Assembly: GCA_028287115.1 (NCBI GenBank)
Contig: JAQBQF010000095.1
Location: 1 to 64,000, forward strand
DNA from: Myxococcales bacterium
GTDB taxonomy: Bacteria > Myxococcota_A > Polyangia > Haliangiales > Haliangiaceae
Direction of reading: 5' to 3'
Length of the DNA: 64,000 bases
The notes beneath the pieces were generated by a model. It ran no database searches. It was not told the DNA's origin and saw only the letters and a program-made list of their open reading frames with translations. Both the position numbers and the translations under genes were made by a program. Positions 57,345-64,000 of the stretch are shown here, piece after piece (position 1 is the stretch's first letter; each line of letters starts with the position of its first letter).

Positions 57345-58392
57345 GAATAACTCCAGCCAAGGCAAGTGCGTGGCGCTGCTCGACGAGCCACCCGTATAGA
57401 GCTTCGATCCCGGCGCGCGGTGAGACGCGCGGGCGCCAGGCCGTCGCTTGCGCGAACGCCGACGTATCCGAGACGTAATAGCGCTGATCGCCGGCGCGCC
57501 AGCCTTCGAACGCGACCTCGGGCGCGCGACCGCGCAGCTGCGAGATCATCTCGAGGAGCTCGAGGAGACTGACGGTGTTGCGACAGCCACCACCGATGTT
57601 GAACGCGCGACCGCGCAGCGCGCCGATGTTTCGCCAGGCGCGCACCAGCGCGTCGACGAGGTCGTCGACGAACAGGATGTCGCGGACCTGGCGGCCATCG
57701 CCGTAGATCGTGATCGGCGCTTCTTCGATCGCGCGGATCAAGAAGTGAGCGACCCAGCCCTGATCCTCGGTGCCGAATTGCCGCGGCCCGTAGATGCAGC
57801 TCATCCGAAACACCGTCGCCGGCAAGCCGTAGCTCTGCGCGTAGTCGAGCACGTACTGATCCGCACAGCCCTTCGAACAGCCATACGGCGTGCGGAACTC
57901 GAGTGGGCGTCGTTCATCGATGCCGCGCGCGAACAGCACGTCATCGACCGGCGACCACCGGCGGCCCTCGATCCGCATCGGCAGATCGGGGAGGCATCCG
58001 TAGACCTTGTTCGTCGACGTGAACACCAGCGGAGGCGGTTGATCGAGCGCTCGCAGCGCCTCGAGCACCTGGAGCGTGCCCCCTGCATTGATCTCGAAGT
58101 CCTGGCGCGGCTCGACGAGGCTCGTCGTCACCGCAGTTTGGGCCGCGAAGTGGAACACCGCTTCGGCGCCGCGAACCGCCGACTCGAGCTTGGTCCGCTC
58201 GCGAATGTCTGCGATCCGGACATCGACGAGGGGACCATGCTCTCGCTTGAGCCACGCAAGGTTGCGATCGACGCCCGGCCGCGACAGATCGTCGTAGATC
58301 CGCACGCGACGGCCTCCGCGTGCGACGTGGGCGGCGAGGTTACTGCCGATGAACCCCGCACCACCGATGATGAGGATCGGACGGTCGCTCAT
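57337..58392 (-). CDS. NAD-dependent sugar epimerase/dehydratase (extended SDR)
   Basis: A 351-residue extended SDR. It shows IIGGAGFIGSNLAAHVA, HFAAQTAVTTSL, the catalytic TPYGCSKGCADQYV (Tyr-x3-Lys) and TIYGDGRQVRDILFVDD. The 'PYGCSK' and 'FRMSCIYGPRQFGTEDQGW' segments resemble CDP-paratose 2-epimerase and its relatives more than UDP-galactose epimerase. It converts one nucleotide sugar into another. Starts at ATG 58392 (chosen, directly before the Rossmann strand), 58416 or 58419 are possible; 58419 would give the ATGA overlap typical here. Confidence 0.88.
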   Translation of the reverse strand: MSDRPILIIGGAGFIGSNLAAHVARGGRRVRIYDDLSRPGVDRNLAWLKREHGPLVDVRIADIRERTKLESAVRGAEAVFHFAAQTAVTTSLVEPRQDFEINAGGTLQVLEALRALDQPPPLVFTSTNKVYGCLPDLPMRIEGRRWSPVDDVLFARGIDERRPLEFRTPYGCSKGCADQYVLDYAQSYGLPATVFRMSCIYGPRQFGTEDQGWVAHFLIRAIEEAPITIYGDGRQVRDILFVDDLVDALVRAWRNIGALRGRAFNIGGGCRNTVSLLELLEMISQLRGRAPEVAFEGWRAGDQRYYVSDTSAFAQATAWRPRVSPRAGIEALYGWLVEQRHALALAGVIHA

Positions 58393-58415
58393 CCCGTTTC
58401 CGGGGTTCCGCGGCA

Positions 58416-59531
58416 TCATCGCGCGAGCCCCCGGCTTTCGAGCTCGCTGCGCATCACGTCGCCGCGATCGGCAACCTGTTGTGTTGCGAGCCAGTCCGCG
58501 AGCTCGGCGAGCCCATCGTCGAAGTTGACGAGCGGCTGATAGCCGAGCACGCGACGCGCGTGGCCGATATCCGCCGTGCAATGGCGAATGTCGCCGGACC
58601 GATATTGGCCCGTGATCTCGGGTGCGATCTCGCGGCCGAGCACGCGCGCCATCCGGTCGGCGACCTCGACGATCGTCAACGCGCGCCCGCTGCCGATATT
58701 GAACACTCCGCCCGCCGCCGCTTCGACATCGAGAGCCAATCGACACGCGCGTGCGACATCGCGCACGTGGACGAAGTCGCGGCGTTGCCGGCCGTCCTCG
58801 AACACCAGCGGCGGCTTGCCGTTGAGGAATCGCGCCGCGAAATTCGCGAGCACGCCGGTGTACGGGTTCGAGAGCGCCTGGCGCGGACCGTAGACGTTGA
58901 AGAACCGCAGCGCGATCGCCGGAATCTTGTAGGCCTCGCCGACCATCAGACACATCCGCTCCTGGTCGTACTTCGAGAGCGCGTAGACCGATGCGAGCGT
59001 CGGCGGCTTCGCTTCCGGTGTCGGCATCGGCGACAAGCGTCGACCGTCGGGCGTGATCGGCTCCCATTGCGACTGCGCGAGCTGCGCGGGGGTCCGCCGA
59101 ACGTGATCGTGGAGCTGTTCGCGTTCGTCGCGGTACAAGCCCTCGCCGTAGATGCTCATGCTCGAAGCGATGATCAACCGTTGCACGGGCCGCTCGATCA
59201 GCGCCTCGAGCAACACGGCGGTCCCGAACGTATTCACGCTCGTGTACTCGCCGATCTCGTACATGCTCTGACCGACGCCGACGCGCGCTGCGAAGTGAAA
59301 CACCGCATCGACGCCATCGAGTGCTCGGCGCACATCCGCCGGATCGCGCACGTCGCCTTCGATCAACTCGACGTCACTCGTCAGGTACGCAGGCCTCTGT
59401 CGATCCGAGCCGTGGACTTGGGGCACCAGGGAATCGAGAACGCGCACGGAATTCCCACGCGCGTTCAATTCTTCAGCGACGTACGAACCGATGAATCCCG
59501 CGCCACCCGTGATTAGAACTCGTCGAGACAT
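58416..59531 (-). CDS. NAD-dependent sugar epimerase (extended SDR)
   Basis: A 371-residue extended SDR, first gene of the minus-strand glycan cluster. It shows LITGGAGFIGSYVAEELNA, HFAARVGVGQSMYEI, SSMSIYG, the catalytic SVYALSKYDQE, NVYGPRQALSNPYTG and FEDGRQRRDFVHVRDVA. These are the motifs of UDP-sugar 4-epimerases, with an insertion of about 25 residues before the active-site Tyr (RRTPAQLAQSQWEP...). The start is ATG 59531, giving the Rossmann strand at residue 4. Its promoter should lie in the 234-base divergent gap before the UDP-glucuronate decarboxylase gene. Confidence 0.88.
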   Translation of the reverse strand: MSRRVLITGGAGFIGSYVAEELNARGNSVRVLDSLVPQVHGSDRQRPAYLTSDVELIEGDVRDPADVRRALDGVDAVFHFAARVGVGQSMYEIGEYTSVNTFGTAVLLEALIERPVQRLIIASSMSIYGEGLYRDEREQLHDHVRRTPAQLAQSQWEPITPDGRRLSPMPTPEAKPPTLASVYALSKYDQERMCLMVGEAYKIPAIALRFFNVYGPRQALSNPYTGVLANFAARFLNGKPPLVFEDGRQRRDFVHVRDVARACRLALDVEAAAGGVFNIGSGRALTIVEVADRMARVLGREIAPEITGQYRSGDIRHCTADIGHARRVLGYQPLVNFDDGLAELADWLATQQVADRGDVMRSELESRGLAR

Positions 59532-59765
59532 GAGCGGCGGCCTCGTGCACGATGTGTTCCCCAGGCGAATCGCGATCCTCATCTAAATTACAAACCCGGA
59601 TTGTGGCGACCAGGCGCGATGTAGCCAGCAGTCACGAGCGAAACGATCGCGAGTCGTCGCGCGTCGATGCGCGTGTCGAGACGCGTATATGAGAGCTACT
59701 TACGATGTGCTTACCGTATTTGTTCAATCCATTCTCGCGGTTCACTCATTGCACGGCTCTTCGTC
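59532..59765. promoter_or_regulatory. Divergent promoter region of glycan cluster
   Basis: A 234-base gap between the first cluster gene (minus) and the UDP-glucuronate decarboxylase gene (plus). Two A/T-rich patches stand out: around 59576-59600 (ATCTAAATTACAAA) and 59690-59740 (TATATGAGAG ... ACCGTATTTGTTC). These positions fit minus- and plus-strand promoters respectively, but consensus hexamers are not convincing. Confidence 0.4.
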
Positions 59766-60752
59766 ATGCGGCGAACCCTCGTTACCGGCGGAGCGGGTTT
59801 TCTCGGATCGCACCTGTGCACGCGACTCGTCGAGGAAGGCCATCACGTCATCTGCCTCGACAATTTTTTTACAGGCCACCCGGAAAACGTCGCTCACCTC
59901 GGCCCGACGAGCTTCGATCTCGTGAGGCACGACATCGTCGAGGCCTACTACGCCGAGGTCGACGAGATCTATCACCTCGCCTGCCCTGCATCGCCGCAGC
60001 ATTATCAGCGCAATCCGGTCCGCACGCTGAAGACCGCCGTGTTGGGAACGATGAACGTGCTCGAGCTCGCGCAACAAACGGGGGCGCGGATCTTGATCAC
60101 CTCGACGAGCGAGATCTACGGCGAGCCGGAGATCCATCCGCAGCGCGAGGACTACTGGGGACACGCCAATCCGATCGGTAAACGCTCCTGCTACGACGAA
60201 GGGAAACGCTGCGGAGAAGCGCTGGCGATCGCGTACGCACAACAGCACGGGGTCGATGCGCGGATCGTGCGCGTGTTCAATACGTATGGCCCGCGGATGC
60301 ACGAGGAGGATGGGCGCGTCGTCTCGAACTTCATCAACCAGGCACTCCGTGAACAGCCACTGACGATCTACGGCAACGGGAGTCAGACGCGCTCGCTGTG
60401 TTATCAGAGCGACCTGATCGCTGGCCTGATCTCGATGATGCAGCTTGCGGCGGATCCCGGGCCCATCAATCTCGGCAATCCCGAAGAGATGAGCGTGCTC
60501 GAGATCGCCGAGCTCGTGCTCGCGCTGACGCGGTCGCAATCACCGCTCGAATATCGGGCGCTCCCGTCGGATGATCCGTCGCGCCGGCGACCGGATATCA
60601 CGAAGGCACGCATGACGCTCGGTTGGGAGCCAAAGGTCCCGGTGACGTTGGGGATTCGCGAGACGATCGAGTACTACCGCTCGCGGCTACCGTCGGTCCG
60701 CGGAAACGGTCACGCGCAACGCGTACGCGTAGCGGTCGACCAAGGCGCGTAG
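59766..60752 (+). CDS. UDP-glucuronate decarboxylase (UDP-xylose synthase)
   Basis: A 328-residue extended SDR that converts UDP-glucuronate to UDP-xylose. Motifs match the UXS subfamily: LVTGGAGFLGSHLCTRLVE, DNFFTGHPENV, HLACPASPQHYQ, STSEIYGEPEIHPQ, the active site RSCYDEGKRCGEAL and NTYGPRMHEEDGRVVSNFI. Because ugd (UDP-glucuronate) lies at the far end of the cluster, UDP-xylose is a likely building block of the encoded glycan. The start is ATG 59766 before the Rossmann strand; the frame is open to 59667. The 3' end overlaps the convergent PRTase-like gene by 66 bases. Confidence 0.94.
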   Translation: MRRTLVTGGAGFLGSHLCTRLVEEGHHVICLDNFFTGHPENVAHLGPTSFDLVRHDIVEAYYAEVDEIYHLACPASPQHYQRNPVRTLKTAVLGTMNVLELAQQTGARILITSTSEIYGEPEIHPQREDYWGHANPIGKRSCYDEGKRCGEALAIAYAQQHGVDARIVRVFNTYGPRMHEEDGRVVSNFINQALREQPLTIYGNGSQTRSLCYQSDLIAGLISMMQLAADPGPINLGNPEEMSVLEIAELVLALTRSQSPLEYRALPSDDPSRRRPDITKARMTLGWEPKVPVTLGIRETIEYYRSRLPSVRGNGHAQRVRVAVDQGA

Positions 60753-62345
60753 GCGCGCGGCTTCAGAAGGCTCGGTACCGATCGCGAGCGTGTGGCGGCC
60801 GAGCTGGAACGCGAGATAGCACGGCCGGAAGAACGCGAGCAGGTCCGGATCGACCGCGCGTCCGCTGACGTCACGCACGATCGCCGCCAGCAGGCGTTGT
60901 TCGTCGTCTGTGAGGTCGAGCTCGATCGCAGCACCTGCAAGATCCCACGCGATGTCTTGGCAGCCCACGAGGTCGTGTCCGGCGTGGTGATCGAGCGCGT
61001 CTGCCTTGATCGTCGTGCCGTCCGGACGCTCGAGCCACTCCCAACGATGCATCCGGCCATCGATCTCGACCGCGTGCCCAGGGGGCGGCACCACGAGCTC
61101 GACATGCTCGCCCAGTGCCAGCCTCGCGTTGTGCGTCGCCATCGCCGCGAGCGCTGCGTGACCGGCGCCCTGCGGCGCTGCGAAGCTCCGCGCGCGGTAG
61201 CCCAGGTAGCGCCCGACGACCTCGAGCGAGGGTCGCGCGCAGCAAGCATCTTCGTACCAGCGCTCGACGAGAAATCCGTGACACAGACCCGCGACCTGCG
61301 GTGTGAAGCCCGCGGTCGCCAGCTCGCGAGCCCGTGCAAGCGCGTGCTCGCCGTCACGTCCGAGGCCGACAAACCGCGCGAGCCACGCGGTCCCTCCGGC
61401 ACGCGCGAGATACTTGAGTCGTTCCTGATATCGGATCGATGGCGGCCAGTCGGCTTCGTGCGCGTACTTGAGGTTTCGCCACGCTCCCGCCGAGAGATCT
61501 TCGAGAGGTGATGATAGCGGACCGACGAGCGCCTCGATCCACCGCGCGAGGATGCCCGTGGGGAGCAGGAGTGCGTCGGCCTCGATGACACGCCTGCGGA
61601 CCTGGCCCCAACGACGACGGTGGCGCTCACTCGCCGCCGGTCCGAGGTCGCCGTGGTGGCTCGGAAAGCATTCGAGCCGAGCCCGAGCCACCCCATGATC
61701 TTCGAGAAGGTCGGCGACCGCACCGAACGAGCTCCCCGAGATCCCTGGGCCCTCGTCACAAATCGCGATCGTGCCGCCGTCCCCCCATTCGGTGAGCAGC
61801 GCGGGATCGACGGCGACCTGCCGGCGGTGCGGATCGCCGTGGGGCCGCACGGTCACCGGCAGCTTCGCGCCGGTCACGGCCGTGACGATCGCCGCGAGAC
61901 CGGCGCCGATGCTGCGGATGCCGATCGCATGCCGCGCGTCCGATCCGACGGCCGCGGCCACGTACGCCTCTGGATACACCGCGTAGAACGCGTAGCCCTC
62001 CGCGCGCCGCATTCGAATCGATTCGGGCAAGGCACACGCCGCCAGCCGTTCGACGCTCGCGTGATGTGTCGCATGGCCGTGCGGCCACGACGCCGCGATC
62101 GCGCGTGCGAGCTCGACGAGCAGCTCCATCGCCGTGTCGGTCACCGGTGCTCGCGCATCGCGGCCGAGCCGCGCAAAGCTCGCGTCCGCGAGGCCCTGCG
62201 CGAGCTCGCTCGCCTCGATGAAGATCCGAACCAGCGCTTCGTGCCGAGCCAAGCCAGGTGGTACCGGCGCGGCAAGCATCGTGCGCAGCTCGTCGATCAC
62301 GATGCGCGGATCGCGCGTTCGCGAGTGATCGCCAAACACCAGCAT
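60687..62345 (-). CDS. PRTase-like/kinase-like two-domain protein
   Basis: A 552-residue protein of no family I can name firmly. The central part has a phosphoribosyltransferase-like loop, IAICDEGPGISGSSFGAV, following the hydrophobic strand typical of PRPP sites. The C-terminal third (RLALGEHVELVVPPPGH, WEWLERPDGTTIKADALDHH, VGCQDIAWDLAGAAIEL) is reminiscent of APH/choline-kinase-like folds, with the WD near the end resembling a metal-binding aspartate. Both readings are inference. ATG 62345 overlaps the stop of the dual-specificity phosphatase gene by one base (TGATG), so a kinase/transferase and a phosphatase are produced together. Confidence 0.6.
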   Translation of the reverse strand: MLVFGDHSRTRDPRIVIDELRTMLAAPVPPGLARHEALVRIFIEASELAQGLADASFARLGRDARAPVTDTAMELLVELARAIAASWPHGHATHHASVERLAACALPESIRMRRAEGYAFYAVYPEAYVAAAVGSDARHAIGIRSIGAGLAAIVTAVTGAKLPVTVRPHGDPHRRQVAVDPALLTEWGDGGTIAICDEGPGISGSSFGAVADLLEDHGVARARLECFPSHHGDLGPAASERHRRRWGQVRRRVIEADALLLPTGILARWIEALVGPLSSPLEDLSAGAWRNLKYAHEADWPPSIRYQERLKYLARAGGTAWLARFVGLGRDGEHALARARELATAGFTPQVAGLCHGFLVERWYEDACCARPSLEVVGRYLGYRARSFAAPQGAGHAALAAMATHNARLALGEHVELVVPPPGHAVEIDGRMHRWEWLERPDGTTIKADALDHHAGHDLVGCQDIAWDLAGAAIELDLTDDEQRLLAAIVRDVSGRAVDPDLLAFFRPCYLAFQLGRHTLAIGTEPSEAARLRALVDRYAYALRVTVSADRR

Positions 62346-62860
62346 CAGGCCTGGAGATGGCGATAGGCAACCGCCGCAAATTCCGCGAACGTCGGGATGT
62401 CCCAGCTCACATCGGGTCGGTTGCGGAACCCGGTCAGCCATCCGACCCACGCTTCGTATTGTTGCTGGCTCGGTGACACGCGTGCTCTGCGATCCTTCGC
62501 GAGCGCGAGCGCGTCGGCGGGCGAATGGCCGTCGTGAACGAGCACGCACAACCCGAGCAGCGCCGATCGCCCGATGCCGTACTGACAATGCACGAGCACC
62601 TTGCGGTCGGCCGCGAGATGACCTGCGACGAACTCGACGCCGAGGCTCAGCATCGCGCAACTCACGCCGCACATGTCCGGCGTCGGCAAGTGCAAGAACG
62701 CGATGCCGTGGTGATCGAGTAACGCGGCGTCGTCGCAGGCCTCCGCGCGCAGATCGACCACCGCGCCGATCCGATGGTCCCGGAGTAGCTCGGTGTGCTC
62801 TACCGGAAAACACCCACCGATCGCGAGCGAGGGCGTGATCCAGCTCAGGTCGAGCTCCAT
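62345..62860 (-). CDS. Dual-specificity protein phosphatase-like
   Basis: A 171-residue cysteine phosphatase. The active-site P-loop HCQYGIGRS (H-C-x5-R-S) is complete, the general-acid loop is likely THLPTPDM-like (LPTPDMCG), and the N-terminal WITPSLAIGGCFP matches small DSPs. The substrate may be a phosphoprotein, phosphoinositide or phosphosugar. ATG 62860 starts the gene, divergent from the Nramp-related transporter. Its coupling to the PRTase-like gene suggests a shared substrate or product. Confidence 0.85.
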   Translation of the reverse strand: MELDLSWITPSLAIGGCFPVEHTELLRDHRIGAVVDLRAEACDDAALLDHHGIAFLHLPTPDMCGVSCAMLSLGVEFVAGHLAADRKVLVHCQYGIGRSALLGLCVLVHDGHSPADALALAKDRRARVSPSQQQYEAWVGWLTGFRNRPDVSWDIPTFAEFAAVAYRHLQA

Positions 62861-62906
62861 GCCACGTAGCTAGCGCGCCGGTGCACTGGTTGCATCTCTC
62901 GATCGG

Positions 62907-64000
62907 ATGGGAAAGCGTGCTCCCGAACGGGAGGGGCTTCGCGCGGTCGGCCTCGGCTTGATTACCGGGGCCGCCGATGACGACCCGTCTGCGATCGGCA
63001 CCTATGCGAGCGCCGGTGCCGCGCTCGGCCCGTCGTTCCTGTGGACCGCGCCGGTGACGTTCCCGATGATGTTTGCGGTCGTCTACCTGTCCTCGAAGCT
63101 CGGTCAGGTCTCGGGCCAAGGATTATTCGGGGTGATCCGAGCGACGTATTCGCGCAAGATCCTCTACGCGGCGCTCGTCGTCGTGTTGATCGGCAACACG
63201 ATCGAAGCGGCGGCGGATCTCGGCGGCATGGCCGCGGCGCTCGGGCTGCTCGTCCCGATCCCCTTCGTGGTCGGCGTCATCGCGATCGCGTTCGCGATCG
63301 TCACGTTACAGATCATCGGCTCGTACAAGCTGATCCGGAACGTGTTCCGCTGGCTCGCGCTCACCTTGCTCGCCTATATCGGCGCCGCATTCCTCGCGCA
63401 TCCAGACTGGCGCACCGTGATCTCCGGGACCGTGATCCCTCACATCCGATTCGATCGCGAGTTCCTGTCGCTGCTGGTCGCCGTGATCGGCACGACGCTC
63501 TCCGCGTATCTCTACTCGTGGCAGTCGAACGAGGAGGTCGAAGAAAAGATCGAGCACGGCGCTATCGAGCTCGAGCAACGCCGCGGAGCGAGTGAAGGCG
63601 AGCTCCGTCGATCGCGGCGTGACATCTGGATCGGGATGGCGTTCTCGAACATCATCATGTACTTCGTGATCCTGTCGACGAGCGCGACGCTCTATCGCGC
63701 CGGTGAGAATCACATCTCCACCGCCGCACAAGCCGCCGAGGCATTGACGCCGCTTGCAGGCCGGGGCGCGGCGCTGCTGTTCACGCTCGGCATCGTCGCG
63801 GTCGGCTTCCTCGCCGTGCCGGTGATGACGACCGGCGCCGCTTACGACGTCGCGCAGACGCTCGGCTGGCGACATGGCCTCTACGCGAAGTTTCACCAGG
63901 CACGCCGGTTCTACTACGCGATCATCGGGTTCACGGTCATCGCCGTCGCGCTCAACTTCATCGGTCTTAACCCGATGCGTGCGCTGGTGTGGTCCGGGAT
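62907..64000 (+). CDS. Nramp-related divalent metal transporter, 3' end cut off
   Basis: The frame from ATG 62907 runs open through the right edge (364 codons seen). It encodes a polytopic protein opening GLITGAADDDPSAIGTYASAG and with TM helices throughout (FPMMFAVVYLSSKLG, LVVVLIGNTIEAAADLGGMA, WIGMAFSNIIMYFVIL, AVGFLAVPVMTTGAAYDVA). This is the COG1914 Nramp-related pattern, but TM1 reads D-P-S rather than the classic D-P-G-N and no M-P-H is visible in the TM6 region (SAYLYSWQSNEEVEE). Metal specificity may therefore differ from Mn2+/Fe2+ transporters. A charged cytoplasmic loop (EKIEHGAIELEQRRGASEG) sits after TM6. Confidence 0.85.
   Translation, partial: MGKRAPEREGLRAVGLGLITGAADDDPSAIGTYASAGAALGPSFLWTAPVTFPMMFAVVYLSSKLGQVSGQGLFGVIRATYSRKILYAALVVVLIGNTIEAAADLGGMAAALGLLVPIPFVVGVIAIAFAIVTLQIIGSYKLIRNVFRWLALTLLAYIGAAFLAHPDWRTVISGTVIPHIRFDREFLSLLVAVIGTTLSAYLYSWQSNEEVEEKIEHGAIELEQRRGASEGELRRSRRDIWIGMAFSNIIMYFVILSTSATLYRAGENHISTAAQAAEALTPLAGRGAALLFTLGIVAVGFLAVPVMTTGAAYDVAQTLGWRHGLYAKFHQARRFYYAIIGFTVIAVALNFIGLNPMRALVWSG

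Noticed and set aside
58420..59067. Long in-frame N-terminal extension of the second epimerase
   Set aside because: It lies wholly inside the first epimerase gene and has no SDR-like sequence; the Rossmann strand begins right after ATG 58392.

Overview
The window is strongly GC-rich, densely coded on both strands and full of GTG starts and 1-4 base start/stop overlaps. The gene content points to a Gram-negative bacterium with a predatory or soil-type lifestyle, most likely Myxococcota (Haliangium/Kofleriaceae-like): membrane-anchored Ser/Thr kinases (one with a PEGA domain), a zinc-ribbon/FHA/winged-helix regulator, a MEDS-GAF histidine kinase, an outer-membrane barrel and several lipoproteins. 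The lineage is an inference from gene content; no rRNA or tRNA gene was seen.

Layout. 1-7 kb: a cut-off tail-anchored coiled-coil protein, a small membrane protein, era, der, a divergent outer-membrane barrel, then yfgM-like and bamB-like genes (the yfgM-bamB-der neighbourhood known from E. coli). 7-15 kb: an EAL phosphodiesterase, an SRPBCC protein, an overlapping lhr-nei DNA-repair pair and two small hypotheticals. 15-20 kb: a minus-strand set of PEGA Ser/Thr kinase, degenerate J-domain/TPR protein and lid-less Hsp70. 20-27 kb: a MEDS/GAF histidine kinase, an NhaR-like LysR regulator, a homoserine acyltransferase-homoserine dehydrogenase fusion and a cystathionine gamma-synthase-type PLP enzyme, together a methionine-branch locus.

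27-35 kb holds the most system-like block: seven overlapping minus-strand genes, speD - DUF4178 protein - one-TM protein - DUF350 - membrane-fused speE - Tat/lipoprotein FAD amine oxidase - multi-TM protein. It combines aminopropyl-donor synthesis, aminopropyl transfer in a membrane-anchored enzyme and an exported flavoprotein oxidase with membrane-stress-associated domains. Next to it (35-40 kb) are two tandem paralogous six-TM Ser/Thr kinases separated by a 49-residue membrane protein that shares their C-terminal tail motif, then the FHA/winged-helix protein and a lone receiver domain.

40-47 kb: a lipoprotein, a class-III aminotransferase, a three-BON protein, an HdeD-like protein, a fatty-acid desaturase, a cyclopropane fatty acid synthase (membrane-lipid adaptation) and UDP-glucose dehydrogenase. 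47.6-59.5 kb: an 11-gene translationally coupled glycan cluster (two epimerases, alcohol dehydrogenase, Gfo/Idh/MocA oxidoreductase, four glycosyltransferase genes encoding five GT modules, a TIGR04290-type methyltransferase, a clan-A glycosidase and a nucleotidyltransferase). It is flanked by ugd and a UDP-glucuronate decarboxylase gene, which together would supply UDP-xylose. The window closes with a PRTase-like/kinase-like protein coupled to a dual-specificity phosphatase, and an Nramp-related transporter cut by the right edge.
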